Source of the DNA: Corynascus novoguineensis
Lineage: Eukaryota; Ascomycota; Sordariomycetes; Sordariales; Chaetomiaceae
Direction of reading: 5' to 3'
Length of the DNA stretch: 64,000 bases
Assembly: GCA_033296725.1 (NCBI GenBank)
Contig: MU857670.1
Location: 82,052-146,051, forward strand
In this document: one piece after another, positions 21,210 to 32,766 of the stretch
Layout: every line of letters begins with the position of its first letter
How positions within the stretch are numbered: the first letter of the stretch is position 1
Translations under genes and position numbers: made by a program
Notes under the pieces: generated by a model
Told to the model about the DNA's origin: nothing
Seen by the model: only the letters and a program-made list of their open reading frames with translations
Databases searched by the model: none

Positions 21210-22743
21210 CTACCGATGCGTTTCATGAAGGCTTTGCCTCTCTACTGTCAACGGAAGGGGGAGCCTCGGCAGGTATATATCCAGCAACTGTCCGCCCCCC
21301 AGCTGACTAACAAACACTCTCGGCGCCAGTTGCGTGTCTCGCAGATCTTCCCGGATGAGCGAGCACACCTTCTGCACTGTTAGCAGCGGCATATCGCCCG
21401 TGCCGTCCAGGACTCTACACAGCGACTGCGTCATAACATCATGGAGTGCTGTCGTCACCATTCCTGTGCCGTGGTACCCCACTGGCACACAAGCCCCTAA
21501 CAACTGTTTCGTCGACGCCAACGATGCCACCATTCCCGCCTCTATCCGCATGCCGCAATGCTCTTGGTGTATACCGGGAAGGGCAGTGCAGTCAAACACC
21601 AGCAAGACATCCCGAGGGTCCTGCATGATCGGGTCCCTTACATCCTCCCAAAAGAACCGACTCGCTTCAGAGGAAGGTCCGCTACAGGTTTGGTTGTCAA
21701 CCGTACTATTAGCACACACACGCACACACACATACATTCCACGAAATAAGATCCGGAAACGTGAACTATTCGGTACGCACCTATAGAAGGCCATCCTCCC
21801 CTCGGCATCCAGGCATCCCCATCCGCAGTAGTACACAACGAGCAGACTGCCCCCTTCAGCGACCGAGGTTTTCCTTGTTGAACCTGCCGCCGCCGCCGCG
21901 GGTGTTGGTGTTGGTAATGACGACGGCGACGAACCCCTCTCTAGGAAGCGGCTGAGGATCGTCTCAACCGCCACGGTCGCGTAGTCGCGGGTGATCGTAC
22001 GGCACTGGACGCTGTATCCGCGCCGTTTGAGCGTGGCGCGCAGGAACCGGGTATCGGCGGGGGTTGTGGTTTCCCATGTGAGGATCAGGGCGTGGACTTT
22101 TGACGGGGGCTGCGACTCGTCTGCGGTACCGGTGGGGGAAGGGGCGATGGCTGTTCTCGTTGCTGTTGTCACGAGGTCGATGGTTTGATCGTCGTCGTCT
22201 AGGAGCTGCTTCTTCAGGAGGAACGGTATTGATAAGCCGTCGTTCCAATGTGGTGGTCGCGTGCTTTGGTCTGGCGACCTTTCAGCAACCCCTTTTCCTT
22301 TGTGATCCACCAAGACTGAATAATCTTCGACCAAGACAGAGGGAACTTCGGTATTCCTCGGTAAACCGACCGTCCTCGGCCAGCTCGAGTTAAGGGGGGA
22401 GGAGAGGGCGGTCTCGATGTACCCTTCCTGCTCCGGAAACCATGGAGTCTCTGGGCTGTGAGTGTCTGCGGTCCGAGGACTTTGTCTGCAAGTTGTTAGC
22501 TCCAAGTCTTCAGGACTTTGCGTGGACGACCACCGACAAAGCCGGGTCACCCAAAGCATCAATGACCGAATCGATTTTGTCGTCCCATGGGCCCCTGTCC
22601 GGCGCAGCATCTCCGTCAAAGCTTGGTGACCCTGAGGGTATGCTGGGCAGCGCCTGTACGCTGGAGGCTGAGAAGTCGTCTCTGAGAGTGGTGAGGTGGC
22701 GTTGCCACAGGCGCGAGAATTCGTCGTCTATCTCTTGCGCCAT
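21210..22743 (-). CDS. Caspase-like (C14-fold) protein lacking catalytic residues
   Basis: Exons 22743-22538, 22485-21781 and 21681-21210 give 460 residues with all phases consistent. Residues 1-195 are low-complexity and acidic/polar. A caspase-like Rossmannoid fold follows: VHALILTWETTTPADTRFLRATLKRRGY, then LLVVYYCGWG (about 283-292), then VLLVFDCTALPG (about 329-340). In active fungal C14 proteins the first strand motif reads GHG and the second DCC or DSC. Here His is replaced by Trp (W291) and the second motif is D-C-T (334-336). The protein is therefore probably a pseudo-protease or scaffold. An open frame continuing upstream from exon 2 is an alternative N-terminus, but the spliced start MAQEIDDEFSRLW looks more natural. 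The second intron contains a CA repeat. Confidence 0.68.
21712..21732. repeat. CA dinucleotide repeat in an intron
   Basis: A nearly pure CA tract with one CG interruption, inside the 99-nt second intron (21780-21682) of the caspase-like gene. Confidence 0.8.
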
Positions 22744-24700
22744 TTGGAATCTTGTGCCGATAGACGGTCTACAGTCGATGGTTCATCCCTAGGTCGACCT
22801 GAGGCAAGATTGAGGAAGTGGGAGCAAGAAGCAAGCACGAAACATGGTGTGCAATGAGACCATGACCTCTCCCCTAGCGGCTGAGACAAGTTGAGTATGT
22901 ACCTCGGATAGCCCCCAAATAGGTCACACCTGGACGATGGCTCCAATGGTTAGCTGTCACCAAATTCGACCTTGGTAGCACCCATCTCACGCACTATCCG
23001 GTTAAAAAACGTCAGCTTGGGGGTTGCACTGCAGCTCGCGAATTTCGAACACAGGAGAAATTGGAGGCGAAGAACTTCTGGGAACACATATGACTGGTCC
23101 ATGACATTTGGTGACCCAGCAGTAGCCAGTCCATCTTCTGGCTGACCAGAATTACCGGGTGTAAATCTCGTCATCCTCCGTTTCGGCATATCAGTCGCTA
23201 ATGCTGTGGTAAGACCAGCAGACAAGATAATGGGCCCTCGGTTAGAGCATATTTGGTTATCAACGGAGCCGCCTGTGATAGACTTGCTTCCCCTGCTGCC
23301 AGCAGTTTGACGGAGTGACGGGAGCATCTCCGACTGGTAGTCTCGTTCCAGAACCCCTTACGTGCTGTAACCTCAGCGCGACTCCAGAACGCCCGTCTTC
23401 AGCACAGTTCTTATTGGCGGATGGGTCCCCCTCCAACTTCCCAACATTGAGTGCCTCCGCCGCTTCAATATTATGAGCAAACCTTACCTCCTTCTCCATG
23501 GCACCACGCTGGCAATGCACATAGTGAAAGAGAACGGCAAGAAATAAAACAAAATGATTGATTGACCGTGCCCGGGCACAAGTCCCTAAGGGTCGGACAT
23601 GGGACGACGGCCCTTAGGCCGATGCCGCTACCCCAGTGTGGACTACATAATCTCCTTGACTGCTCAAAATGGTGAAAAAAGAGACTTGGCCATGAGTGAG
23701 CGAGGGAACTACCTTAAATAATCGGTTTAACTGGGACAGTGCACAACTGCTTTGAGCGTTGTGGTTTTGGCTGACATTCCAGACAAGACCGCTTCCTTTT
23801 GAGCGAGGGAACGTACCTCCACTGAGGTAGGCAGCCGCAGAGCTCCGTCAACAGCAAACAATCTTCAGCCTCACTGGACCAACAGTCTCGAAAGCAAGAA
23901 TGACACAGAGACGGAAGTCTTTAGACATGTTGTGGTGTTATGATGGCGAAGAGCATCATACATGTAGCTGAACCGAAAGTTCCCATCTACAACGTCTTTC
24001 CCACGGACAAGCCCATCACGAGCGGGGAAAAGCATCAGCGAAAAGCCACGGCACGAATTGTAGCTCGCTGTAGAGTTGGATTCCGAGCTTGGCTGTAGCC
24101 AGGGTTGAGACATTTGGGTGGATCTAAATGGGCATTGTGGTCTGTAACTACTGTTAGCATTTAGGGATATCTGAACGCAGCTTGTAGTGAACGGAAGTAC
24201 AACGAGCTACCACAAAGGAACTCTTTTTTAAGTTCTATTATGGATCATCCATCGTATGTGGACCTCCAACCCAATAAACCATGTTTCCCTTGCCTGGCCA
24301 GCCACCGAAAAGAACAACCAGTCAAGCCAAGTATCTCGAGGTCTTGCGCGGGAACTGATAACGAGATTAGACAGTGAACCTCGACTTGAACCAGCAAGCA
24401 GTCAACGTGAAGCCAACCTCATAGCCACCAGCTCCTCGTGCCCCCGTCAATGTAGAAGGGAAAAAGTCTCATTAGGCAATCGTTATAGGTTCGTTATAGG
24501 TACGTTATACGTTCATACACCCCAACATTATTAGGACAGAACCATACTCCAGACTCCTGGACCGGCTAGCAAACTGGCCCGGCTCCGTACCGGGCGTGGT
24601 ATCTCTCAAGATCAGAACCAAAAGACAATCCCAAAAACCAGCCGTTGAGTGGTTACCCAAACATAAAAAATACCCCAACAGAATTAATGAGCGAACTCAT
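22744..24700. other. Intergenic region, no confident gene
   Basis: About 2 kb. Minus-strand frames at 22950-23520 (MEKEVRFAHNIEA start) might be exons of a small gene, but I could not find a convincing splice path or family. A hairpin-capable inverted repeat lies at about 23586-23620, and a short imperfect repeat of GTTATAGGTTC-like units at about 24480-24515. The right end is the kinesin 3' region. Confidence 0.4.
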
Positions 24701-27635
24701 TCAGAACAGATCATCATCATCACCAACCGCGTTCCACCTCTTAACCGGCAGCCTACGCACTTTTTTAGGACTGCCATTGCCCGCTGAGCAGCGCACTGGA
24801 GGGGCCTGGGCATCGCTGACCCGGAGCCTCTGGAGCCTGCCCAGCAGGCTGCCCTCCTCATCACCATCGCCGGCAGTGGAGGCCCTGGTCATGCGCGTGT
24901 GTCGCGGTCCCCTCATTTCGGGCTTGCCGCCACCACCCCTGACAACGACACTCGCGTCGCTCCCGCGCTCCTTCAGTGGCAGTCTCTTGGTCGGACTCAC
25001 GTCGACAATCTCGCGCCTGAGCGCCTCGTTCTCCCTTCTCAACCGCTCGTTCTCCTGGTGAACATTTTCCACCAAGACGTTCTCCTTGTCATCGTCACCG
25101 TCATCACCGCTGTTACCACCATCATTCCCGTTTCTAGTTACCCCCCCGTCCAACAAGAAGCCTCTCTCAAAGACCTCAATCTTGCGCCCCCAATGTTCCT
25201 CGCCGCGCTCCATCTCGACCTGCATCGTAGCCCGCCACCGCGCCATCTCGATCTCAAGACGTCGCTCAAATTCGTTGGTGCAGTCCTCGCGCACCGCCTG
25301 CTCCAACTCTACCATGCGGTCCTCTGCCGAGAGTAGCCGCGCCTCGGCCTCCTGTCGTGCTGTCCGCTCTGCGTCGAGCGCCTGCCGCAAATATTCAACC
25401 TCCTCCGCGAGCCGGGATATCTCCAGGGCTGCCGCCTCCATCGTGCTGCGATGGGTGATGCTATCGTTACTGCTGGTTGTGCTGACGGGGCTGTGCATGG
25501 GTGATGAGACGTTACGGACAATGTTAGGCGACGAGAGGAGGGGTGGGTAGTGAACAGTGCCGGAACCGCGGCCGGAGCCACGACCGGAGCCACGGCCGGA
25601 ACCGGAGCCGCGGCCGCGACCATGGGAGGAGAACGGACGGCCGATGCTCGAAGTCTCAACGGGGCTAGAGAGGGGTTGCGAGGCCTGTTGCGCTGCAGCC
25701 GCCAGGATGGTCTCGGTGATGCTTGGGATGCGCGGAACCGTGACTTCACGAGCGAGTGCGCTGTACCGGAGAATCTGGGAGGTTGCGTTGAAGTCGCCGT
25801 GGGGATCCGCTGTGACGATCATGACGGCCTTTTGTGGGTTCCGGTGCCTTCCCGACGAGACAGACGACGCCGAAGGGTAGCAGTTAGAAAAAAGCAACTC
25901 GGTTAGTTTGCATTGCCGGAAGGGGACAAGATTGGGCTAAGCACCTGTTAGATTGCATCCCATCTCGTCTTCTTAAATTACTCGTGAGTCTACGTACCTT
26001 GTCTTTATTGGCGGCGTCGCTTTGCATCTGCAGACACTGTCCCAAGTACATCAAACTCTCGTTAATTTTGCCCGCTTCGGCAAGTGTTGCGCCAGCAGTT
26101 TTCGCGTCTCTTGCCCTTTCGCTCCCGGCAAGGTCGACGATAGTGAGGGCACTCCCAGTCCAAGCCGACTCTGTCTCATATGTCCGGCCGCCCTTGACCC
26201 GTTTTTTTACTTCGACGCAGAAGAAGCCGTGGCTGCGCGAGCTCGCGCTGTTACTGCCGGTCCCAGCAACTCTTCGTTCGTGCAGTCCCGCCTCGAGCAC
26301 CATCAACGCTTGCTGAAGGTTTCCGCATATTACCTTTCGAAGTCCAGCAACAACCTTCCGATCCGGGGAGGTCTCGGTGGGCTTGAATAGCAAAGGCCGG
26401 CGTCGATATTCTTTCGTCGCTGCCGACTTAATCGCTGGAGTGAGAAGGTCGAAGATGCGATCGTTGTACACCTCATACATGGAAACAAGTACAGCATATT
26501 CGGCTGATGGATCGCATGACATGGAGAGGGAACTGACATCGGGTTGCTGGGGAAAGGCCGAGGGGCGATTAAGCCGGCGCGACGGTGTTTGTCCCGGGCC
26601 TATGGACTCGCCCTGGAAGTGTGAAGCATGTTTAGCGCTTGTCTTTAAAGGAATATACGTGGCAGGAGCCGCGAGATTCTTCAGGGGTTGTAGTCTTTGG
26701 GCGACTCTTTTCGATTGCTGGGTGCAATAAAATGCATGACCGTGGGCGCTGCTACGGGCAAAAGCAGCGCCGCGGTTACGGCCACCCTTTGCCCTTGACT
26801 GCATCTTGGTTGCCATCTCCGGTGTTAAAGATGGCGATGCTGGTGAAATGAAGTCCTTGTGACTGACAATGCGGGCACTGCTGTTCCTTGAACCGGGATT
26901 TGGCCCACTTGGGTCGTGCCGGACTTCTGGGTAGAACTGTGGCTGAGAAGATCGAGAATGCCTTACATTCATGGGAGTTTGCGCTCTTGAACCAGGTCGG
27001 TGAGAAGCAGAGGGATCAACATAGACGGAATCGAGGAAGGTTGGAGCGGAGAAGATGGCCGCTTCGGACGGGTCAGATGTCACGATAGATTGCTCCATGG
27101 CTGGATTTGAATCGCAGTCGATGAGGCTTTCGCCCAGAGAACGGAAGATTACGTCGAGGGCGAGTTGGGTCAAGCCGCGTTGGGACCGAGAACCGAGTAT
27201 GGTGTGCGACTGCAGTAAAAGTCAGTCATATACTGTGTTTGATAAACACTTATTCGTGATACCTCAGGTTTGACCGACCTTCCCAGATCCTGTGACACCC
27301 AACGTAGCCACCAAGGCATCGGTTCCATCTCCACCACAAGGCGCCAACACTCCCTTGACCAGGTTGGCCATGCCAATGCAGTGGAACACGTCGAGCTGTG
27401 TTGCATCTTCTTCGAAGACCTGAGTGAAGGCAAACTTCTCGATGGCTCGCCGTCGGTCATTGGGTGGGTTGAGCGTGATGTGCTTCGGTGTCGTGCTGTC
27501 ACCGTCTGGTTCCTCAACCGCCAAAAAGCGCTCTCCCGTTGTAGATCCACTCTGTGGTGGCCGTAGTCGAAGGTAGACCTGGAAAAGGTTCGTGGATTTT
27601 TGTGTCGATGCAGACATGGCGGATGCTTTCTCCAT
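24701..27635 (-). CDS. Kinesin-6 family motor protein
   Basis: A microtubule motor of about 934 residues in three exons: 27635-27279, 27209-25998 and 25936-24701. The motor domain has LRLRPPQ, P-loop GVTGSGKSHT split by the first intron, switch I SASSRSH, switch II DLAGSERA, and QCKLTELLFSN at the start of exon 3. A long insertion of about 200 residues separates the P-loop region from VLVSMYEVYNDRIFDLL. This insertion is the hallmark of kinesin-6 (MKLP/KIF20; Klp9 in fission yeast), which acts in anaphase spindle elongation and the midzone. After the motor come an Arg-Gly/Ser-Gly repeat, a coiled coil (about EISRLAEEVEYLRQALDAER) and a basic tail. The start could also be ATG 27617, six codons downstream. 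Confidence 0.85.
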
Positions 27636-30056
27636 CGCACCGACTGATTGCGAGAGCACCGAAAGGCCGAGAAAGTGCCCGTGAGGCGATGCAACATTCA
27701 CAGCTCCGAGATATTGCGATCGGAGGTTTTTGAAGAGGAAGGGGAAAAAAGTGGTCAGTGGCTTGCCTACGTCAAAGGGTCCGGCCGCCGTTGAGCATGA
27801 GAGTGGGGGACGCGAACCCTGAAAATGTTGACGCCAAGCCAGGGACGCAGTGTGTTGACCCAGCAACAAGCTGAACTGCGGCTCAGCGCCGTTCAACGGC
27901 CGATAAGATAAGATCTTGCCATCCTGGGATTGGCGCCAAGTGCCCCTCTCGCCGAAGCCCAAGTGGCTCAAACGTTCATACTATTTCCGGATGAACTTCT
28001 ACTGAATATTGGTCGAGAAACGAGGTCGTACAGCAGAGCAACAACCATCCACTACAACAAGTCATTTTCACAGCAATCGATCCCAGTCGCTAAGCGGTGA
28101 CTATCCAACAATTGCCACTGTGCCCAGGGGATGGTAAACCTGTAACCCCGCTGGTGAATCTTGATGCAACTTTGCCTCGAGGCTGGACCCTCTCAATGCA
28201 TCCTCGACTGGTTGCAGTGTGGACCCTTTCCAAATTCTCGACCCTCGAGGTGGCACGGAGCCCAAGCTGAAGGCAAATTGAGTTTGACTGTGAAGTGGCT
28301 CCCATCGGCAGTGTGATCCGTCCACGACATGCAAATTTATCGAGGGACAGTCCCAAACCCTGTTATCGGGCCAGACAAAAAACAGGTCGTTTGAGTTGTA
28401 GCCTAGCGCCCGGTCATGTCTGACTCGACGCCGACACTCTTTTACTCACCAAGGACGGATGATGCAGAGGCCAACAAACCGTCTGGCAATCCTCATTGGC
28501 CAGGATCTCACGCTTGCTGCGTCGTGCCATGGTTTGCTCTGCTCATTGCTTCCATACTTAGTTTGGCAACTGGACCTACCACCTCAAGGATCGTTTTTTA
28601 CGAGTCGGTATTTATTCAGTTTCGCAAAGAGCCATTCTTCAGTGCGGGGCTTCATCGCCCATTGTCTTCCACCGTGTCCACCTTCTTGATGCAGCAGTTA
28701 GCATCGGCCGCGGCGGCAAGACTGAAATTGTTCGGTGGAGACAAGCTTCATCTTGTCGTCCCAGTCATGATCAACACGTAACTTCGTCATATGCGCTGCA
28801 CCTCACCTGCGTCCGAGTTGTTCCAAGACAAACAAGCGAGCTGTCAGAGTGCGGGGCATTGGTCGAGCCGCCCCGCTCTGCAACCCGGGCGCTTGGTGTC
28901 AGTGGCATGCGGGGATCAGAATTTGTGTCTGGTTGTGGTAGTCTATGTGTCTATCCAAATCGATGATGTTGTTGACGGATGGAAGAGGCACGATTCAGAA
29001 CGGTTGCGAAATGCTTTCAACCATGCGACCAGCAGTGAACTCGAGCCTTCCAGGACTGTTCCTTCTTGCTTGTTCACCGGGCTGTGCTTCATCCGTGAGC
29101 TATGATGCCGCCACAACACCAAGCCGTGCAGGAAAAGAGCGGTGACGAGAAGGGGTCCCGTCGGGGGGTTGCGCTCCGGTAATTATTCCAGCCTGACGCA
29201 GCACCTGAAGCTTGTAGTGACCTCGATGCAACGGGTGGATGCACGTTTGCCAGCTGCCAGCGGGAGAGAGATGGCTGCGAGCGCCGTTGATGCAAGGATG
29301 AATCGCGCTTCGTCTCCACAGATCTGGCTCCAATTGTGGTCGAGCCAAGCCCACCCTGGTCCCCACCACTGCGAAAAAAAGTCTGGTCAAAACCATCGGA
29401 CGGCCCGCACTCCCCCTCTTCCGGAGCTTCCTTTCCCTTTACAATACAAACCACATCAACCACCAGACAACGAAGTCGCCCTACCACAACCCAGAGATTC
29501 AGTACCGTACCCATACAAAACTTCGTCGATTCTTTCAAGATGCCGTCGGCCGTCGTTGAGCTCTAAGCGCCCACTGCGGGCGTGCCAATTGAACCCGGCA
29601 CGCCTGCAGTCCAGCAGCCTCAACGAGATTTCCAATCCTGCCCGCCTTTCGACGAAGTTTTTGCAGACCCTCAACGTCTCGAGCCCCGTCTCCTCTTCTG
29701 GGCACGAGGTTCACGCTCGCACAGACAAAAGAGTCTGCTTTCGAACTGAAATCCACAGGTTCTATCGTATGCCCACGTCTCTTGGACCCGAAGCGACTTA
29801 AACGACTTCCACCACTTCTCCCCGTCTCCTTCTTCCCTCAACTTCTTCTTGACAGCCCTCCCGCAACGACCTTTCCGGGCCTTTCCATATCGTATTCGCA
29901 TACCGATTGTGTCAACGAACACCATATACCATACCCAATTCCGTTTGCGACAATCGGACTACCATCACTCGGTCCGCTTGCAAGGTTCACCGTAGCTTGG
30001 TCCAGAAGACCGTGCACCATCAATACTCACTAGGTACCCCTGTATATCCGCCCGCC
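27636..30056. other. Long divergent intergenic region
   Basis: 2.4 kb between the starts of kinesin (minus) and the acidic protein (plus). Several unlinked short frames occur but none resembles a protein family. The final 650 bases are CT-rich and CAA-rich, consistent with a long 5' UTR of the right-hand gene. Confidence 0.45.
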
Positions 30057-31900
30057 ATGGCTCGCAACATACGGCAAAAATACCCGCCTAAACCGGTCCG
30101 AGCCCCGAAGCGCCGGGACTACGACTCGTCATCTCTCGACCTGTCTGACGACAGCGGTTACTCTGGCGTCGAAGATGTCACTGATTCTGAGGACGACGAC
30201 GAGGAACATGTTTTTGCGGCCGAGGAGGAGCACATAATCACCAATGCATCGCGCAAGCGAACATTGGCTCCTTCTCGGCCGCTGGTGGACGATGAAGACG
30301 ACGACGCTGACGAGGAGAGCGAGGCCGATGAAGAAGACGAGGCCGAGGCCGATCCTGAAGAAGCACAACAGCACGACGATAGTGCTAGCTGGGATGGGTT
30401 CTCGTCCGAACACGACGATGAGCTGATCCCCGCTGAGCCCGTGTCCTTGGACCTGCTCGACCAGGTTTCCATCAGCACTGGGCGTCATGTCCGCTTCGTC
30501 GGCGTTCCTGACAGCGACACCGACTCGACAACAAGCGAGACCAGTGACGTTGCTGACATGAACGACTTCTTTCCGGACATTTTTGTTGAGCAGAGCGCAC
30601 TGGACCCCATGTTTCGTCGCGAAATTGAGAATGATGACGAGACGTCCTCCAATAGCTCCTTTTGGGATTTCCACGCTGGCTCGCAAGAAGTTGCCGCCGG
30701 CGACCTGGATGACCAAGACGAGACGCCTATGGCCACACCAAGGTCAAGTCACCCGCCTACGGAAGTGTCAACCCCTGTACCTGTTCCTGAAGAATCGCAG
30801 GACCTTGATGGTTATGAGAGTGAGTTTACTAGTCGGGCATACGAGCATCTGGTGCTAATGCTTCTCCGTCAGCCGATGGTGACACCACGGAGGAAGATAT
30901 CCCCGAGCCTATTATCCGGAAGAAGCAGATGCGCCGCTCGCACACGACTGAGGCATCTTCAGACTCGGACACGGAAAGACCAGTCAAGTGCAAGCCCGGC
31001 AAGCCTCGCGTGGGTCGTTTCGACCTTGACAGATCAGACAACAAACCAATTGGTGTCGTCGATCCGGCTACTGGAAAGATGATCATCTTCACGCCTCGCA
31101 GGACTAATCAGCTGGACCTATCGCCCGAGTCGCTTCACTTGGACTTTTCTGCGCAGGACGTAGCCAGCTCTCCTCTCGTAAGAAATCCAGGTTTCATCAT
31201 GATGGGTGCCATGGTTCCATCCAACAACTTCAACGACTTCGTCAACATGCAACCCTTTGGTCCGGCCGAAGCATTTTTCCCCTGCACCCCTGACATTTTT
31301 GGCGGGGAGGAGGAGAGCGACGATTCGTACTTTGCCGGCATGGAAGAGGATGAAGAGGAGAGCTTGCTCAGGATTGAGGACTTCGTCACCTTCAATACCG
31401 AGTCATCCGACGAAGAGGAAGAAGGGGCTGACTGGAACGGGGAGCTCATTTCCAGTCCCACTCGGCCGAAGACGGCTACCAGCACCGCCAGCGGGGGAAC
31501 CGAGTCAGCTGCTGCTGCTGCTGCTGCTGCTGCTCACCCGCTGCTTACACACTTTGACGGGAAGTCGGACGTCGTGGGCGCCTTCCGCCGCAATCAAATC
31601 AACCAGCAGCTCATTTACAGCGACAAAGCGAGTCAGGAGTCGCTCGCATTTTCAGGACCGTATTATCACGGCACCCTCCGCGGAATCAAAACGGGAAGCA
31701 TGGAAACCGTCACGACGCCCATCACGCCTCTCCGCCGCCAAAAGCGGAGCAACACGGTTGGAAGCGGCTTCGCCGACCTCCAACCGAGCAGCCCACTCAA
31801 TGTCCTTTCGCAAAAGAGAAAGGCATCCAGCAGCCACGCTGACGCGAACTTGCATAAGCGTCATCGAAGCATTTCGGACATGGAAGTTCTGCGCATCTGA
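30057..31900 (+). CDS. Acidic disordered conserved fungal protein
   Basis: A 596-residue protein with exons 30057-30819 and 30873-31900 and a 53-nt intron carrying GTGAGT and a GCTAATG branch site. The start sits in a strong context (GCCATGG); an in-frame ATG lies 50 codons upstream but its leader looks non-coding. The first 270 residues are dominated by Asp/Glu/Ser runs. The second half has the ordered-looking blocks GRFDLDRSDNKPIGVVDPAT and GFIMMGAMVPSNNFND, and a poly-Ala run of nine from a GCT repeat near 31510. The C-terminus is basic (KRKASSS, LHKRHRS), possibly a nuclear localisation signal. I do not recognise the family. Its composition suggests a nuclear regulator, but that is inference. 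Confidence 0.75.
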
Positions 31901-32766
31901 GTCGTCCCATTGAGAAGGTTCAGTTGCCGCAGTACTGGGGAAACTACGTCGGAGGACGGCATGGCTCGGAAACCTTGGTGTCGCCAGTCGTCGGAAGTCA
32001 ACTGGGCACCCCCAGCCATCCCTGGCCTCATTATTTGTCTCGACGATCTTTTGGCCCACGATCATTTCCTTGTTACTATTTTCCATCATGTCAATGAACA
32101 CTAGTCCAGCGTCCTTTCCTTAGTTTATCCAAAAGAATATCTTTATTTCAAAATTTCGTTGTGTGTCGTTTATGATGGCTTCTCTGGGGTGTCTTCGGTA
32201 TGACATTGCGCAACAATGAGATGAATGTCGGAATGCTGAGGTTGGTGTACGCCCCTGGACTGGCTCAAGTATTTGGAGTGTTTTCCTGTTCCAGGAGGGA
32301 GGCGCCTGGCGGCGATAGACAGGAGGGGCGGTCAAAAAGAAGGTGACATTGAGGTAGAGATAGACAAAAAGGGAACTGGGCATCAATTAGCTCTTGGTGC
32401 CTGTGTCTTTCGAGGAAACCTTGGCGCTTTAGGCGCTAAAAGGTACATATTTAGAGCTGGCAGCAACGAATGAATGATGAGCGCATATTCTTTTACTTGC
32501 ATTCGCATCTCGCGTCACTGAGCATATTGTACGTGGCAGCGTCCAAAGCAAAGGTTTCGAGCCAACCGGTAGGCGGTAAGCCATCAATCAACCAGCCAAT
32601 ACCAACGGGAAGGTATCATATGTTTTGTCAAGCAGTTTTATTGCTGCCTGTAGGCTTCGTTGTGAGTGCCTGTTTGTACGTTCGAAGAAGTGGTGGAAAT
32701 ACAACAAAACCGTTGTATAACTAGTAGGTATCGAACATTATTTTCCTCCTGGAACCTGGAAGGCTC
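31901..32766. other. Convergent intergenic region
   Basis: 866 bases between the acidic-protein gene and the permease 3' end. No gene or repeat is visible. Confidence 0.45.

Noticed and set aside
22950..23520. Possible small minus-strand gene upstream of the caspase-like gene
   Set aside because: Several GT donors exist but no consistent exon chain gives a protein-like product.
28416..28781. Open frame of 121 codons between kinesin and the acidic protein
   Set aside because: No domain and no splice support; the hydrophobic part looks accidental.
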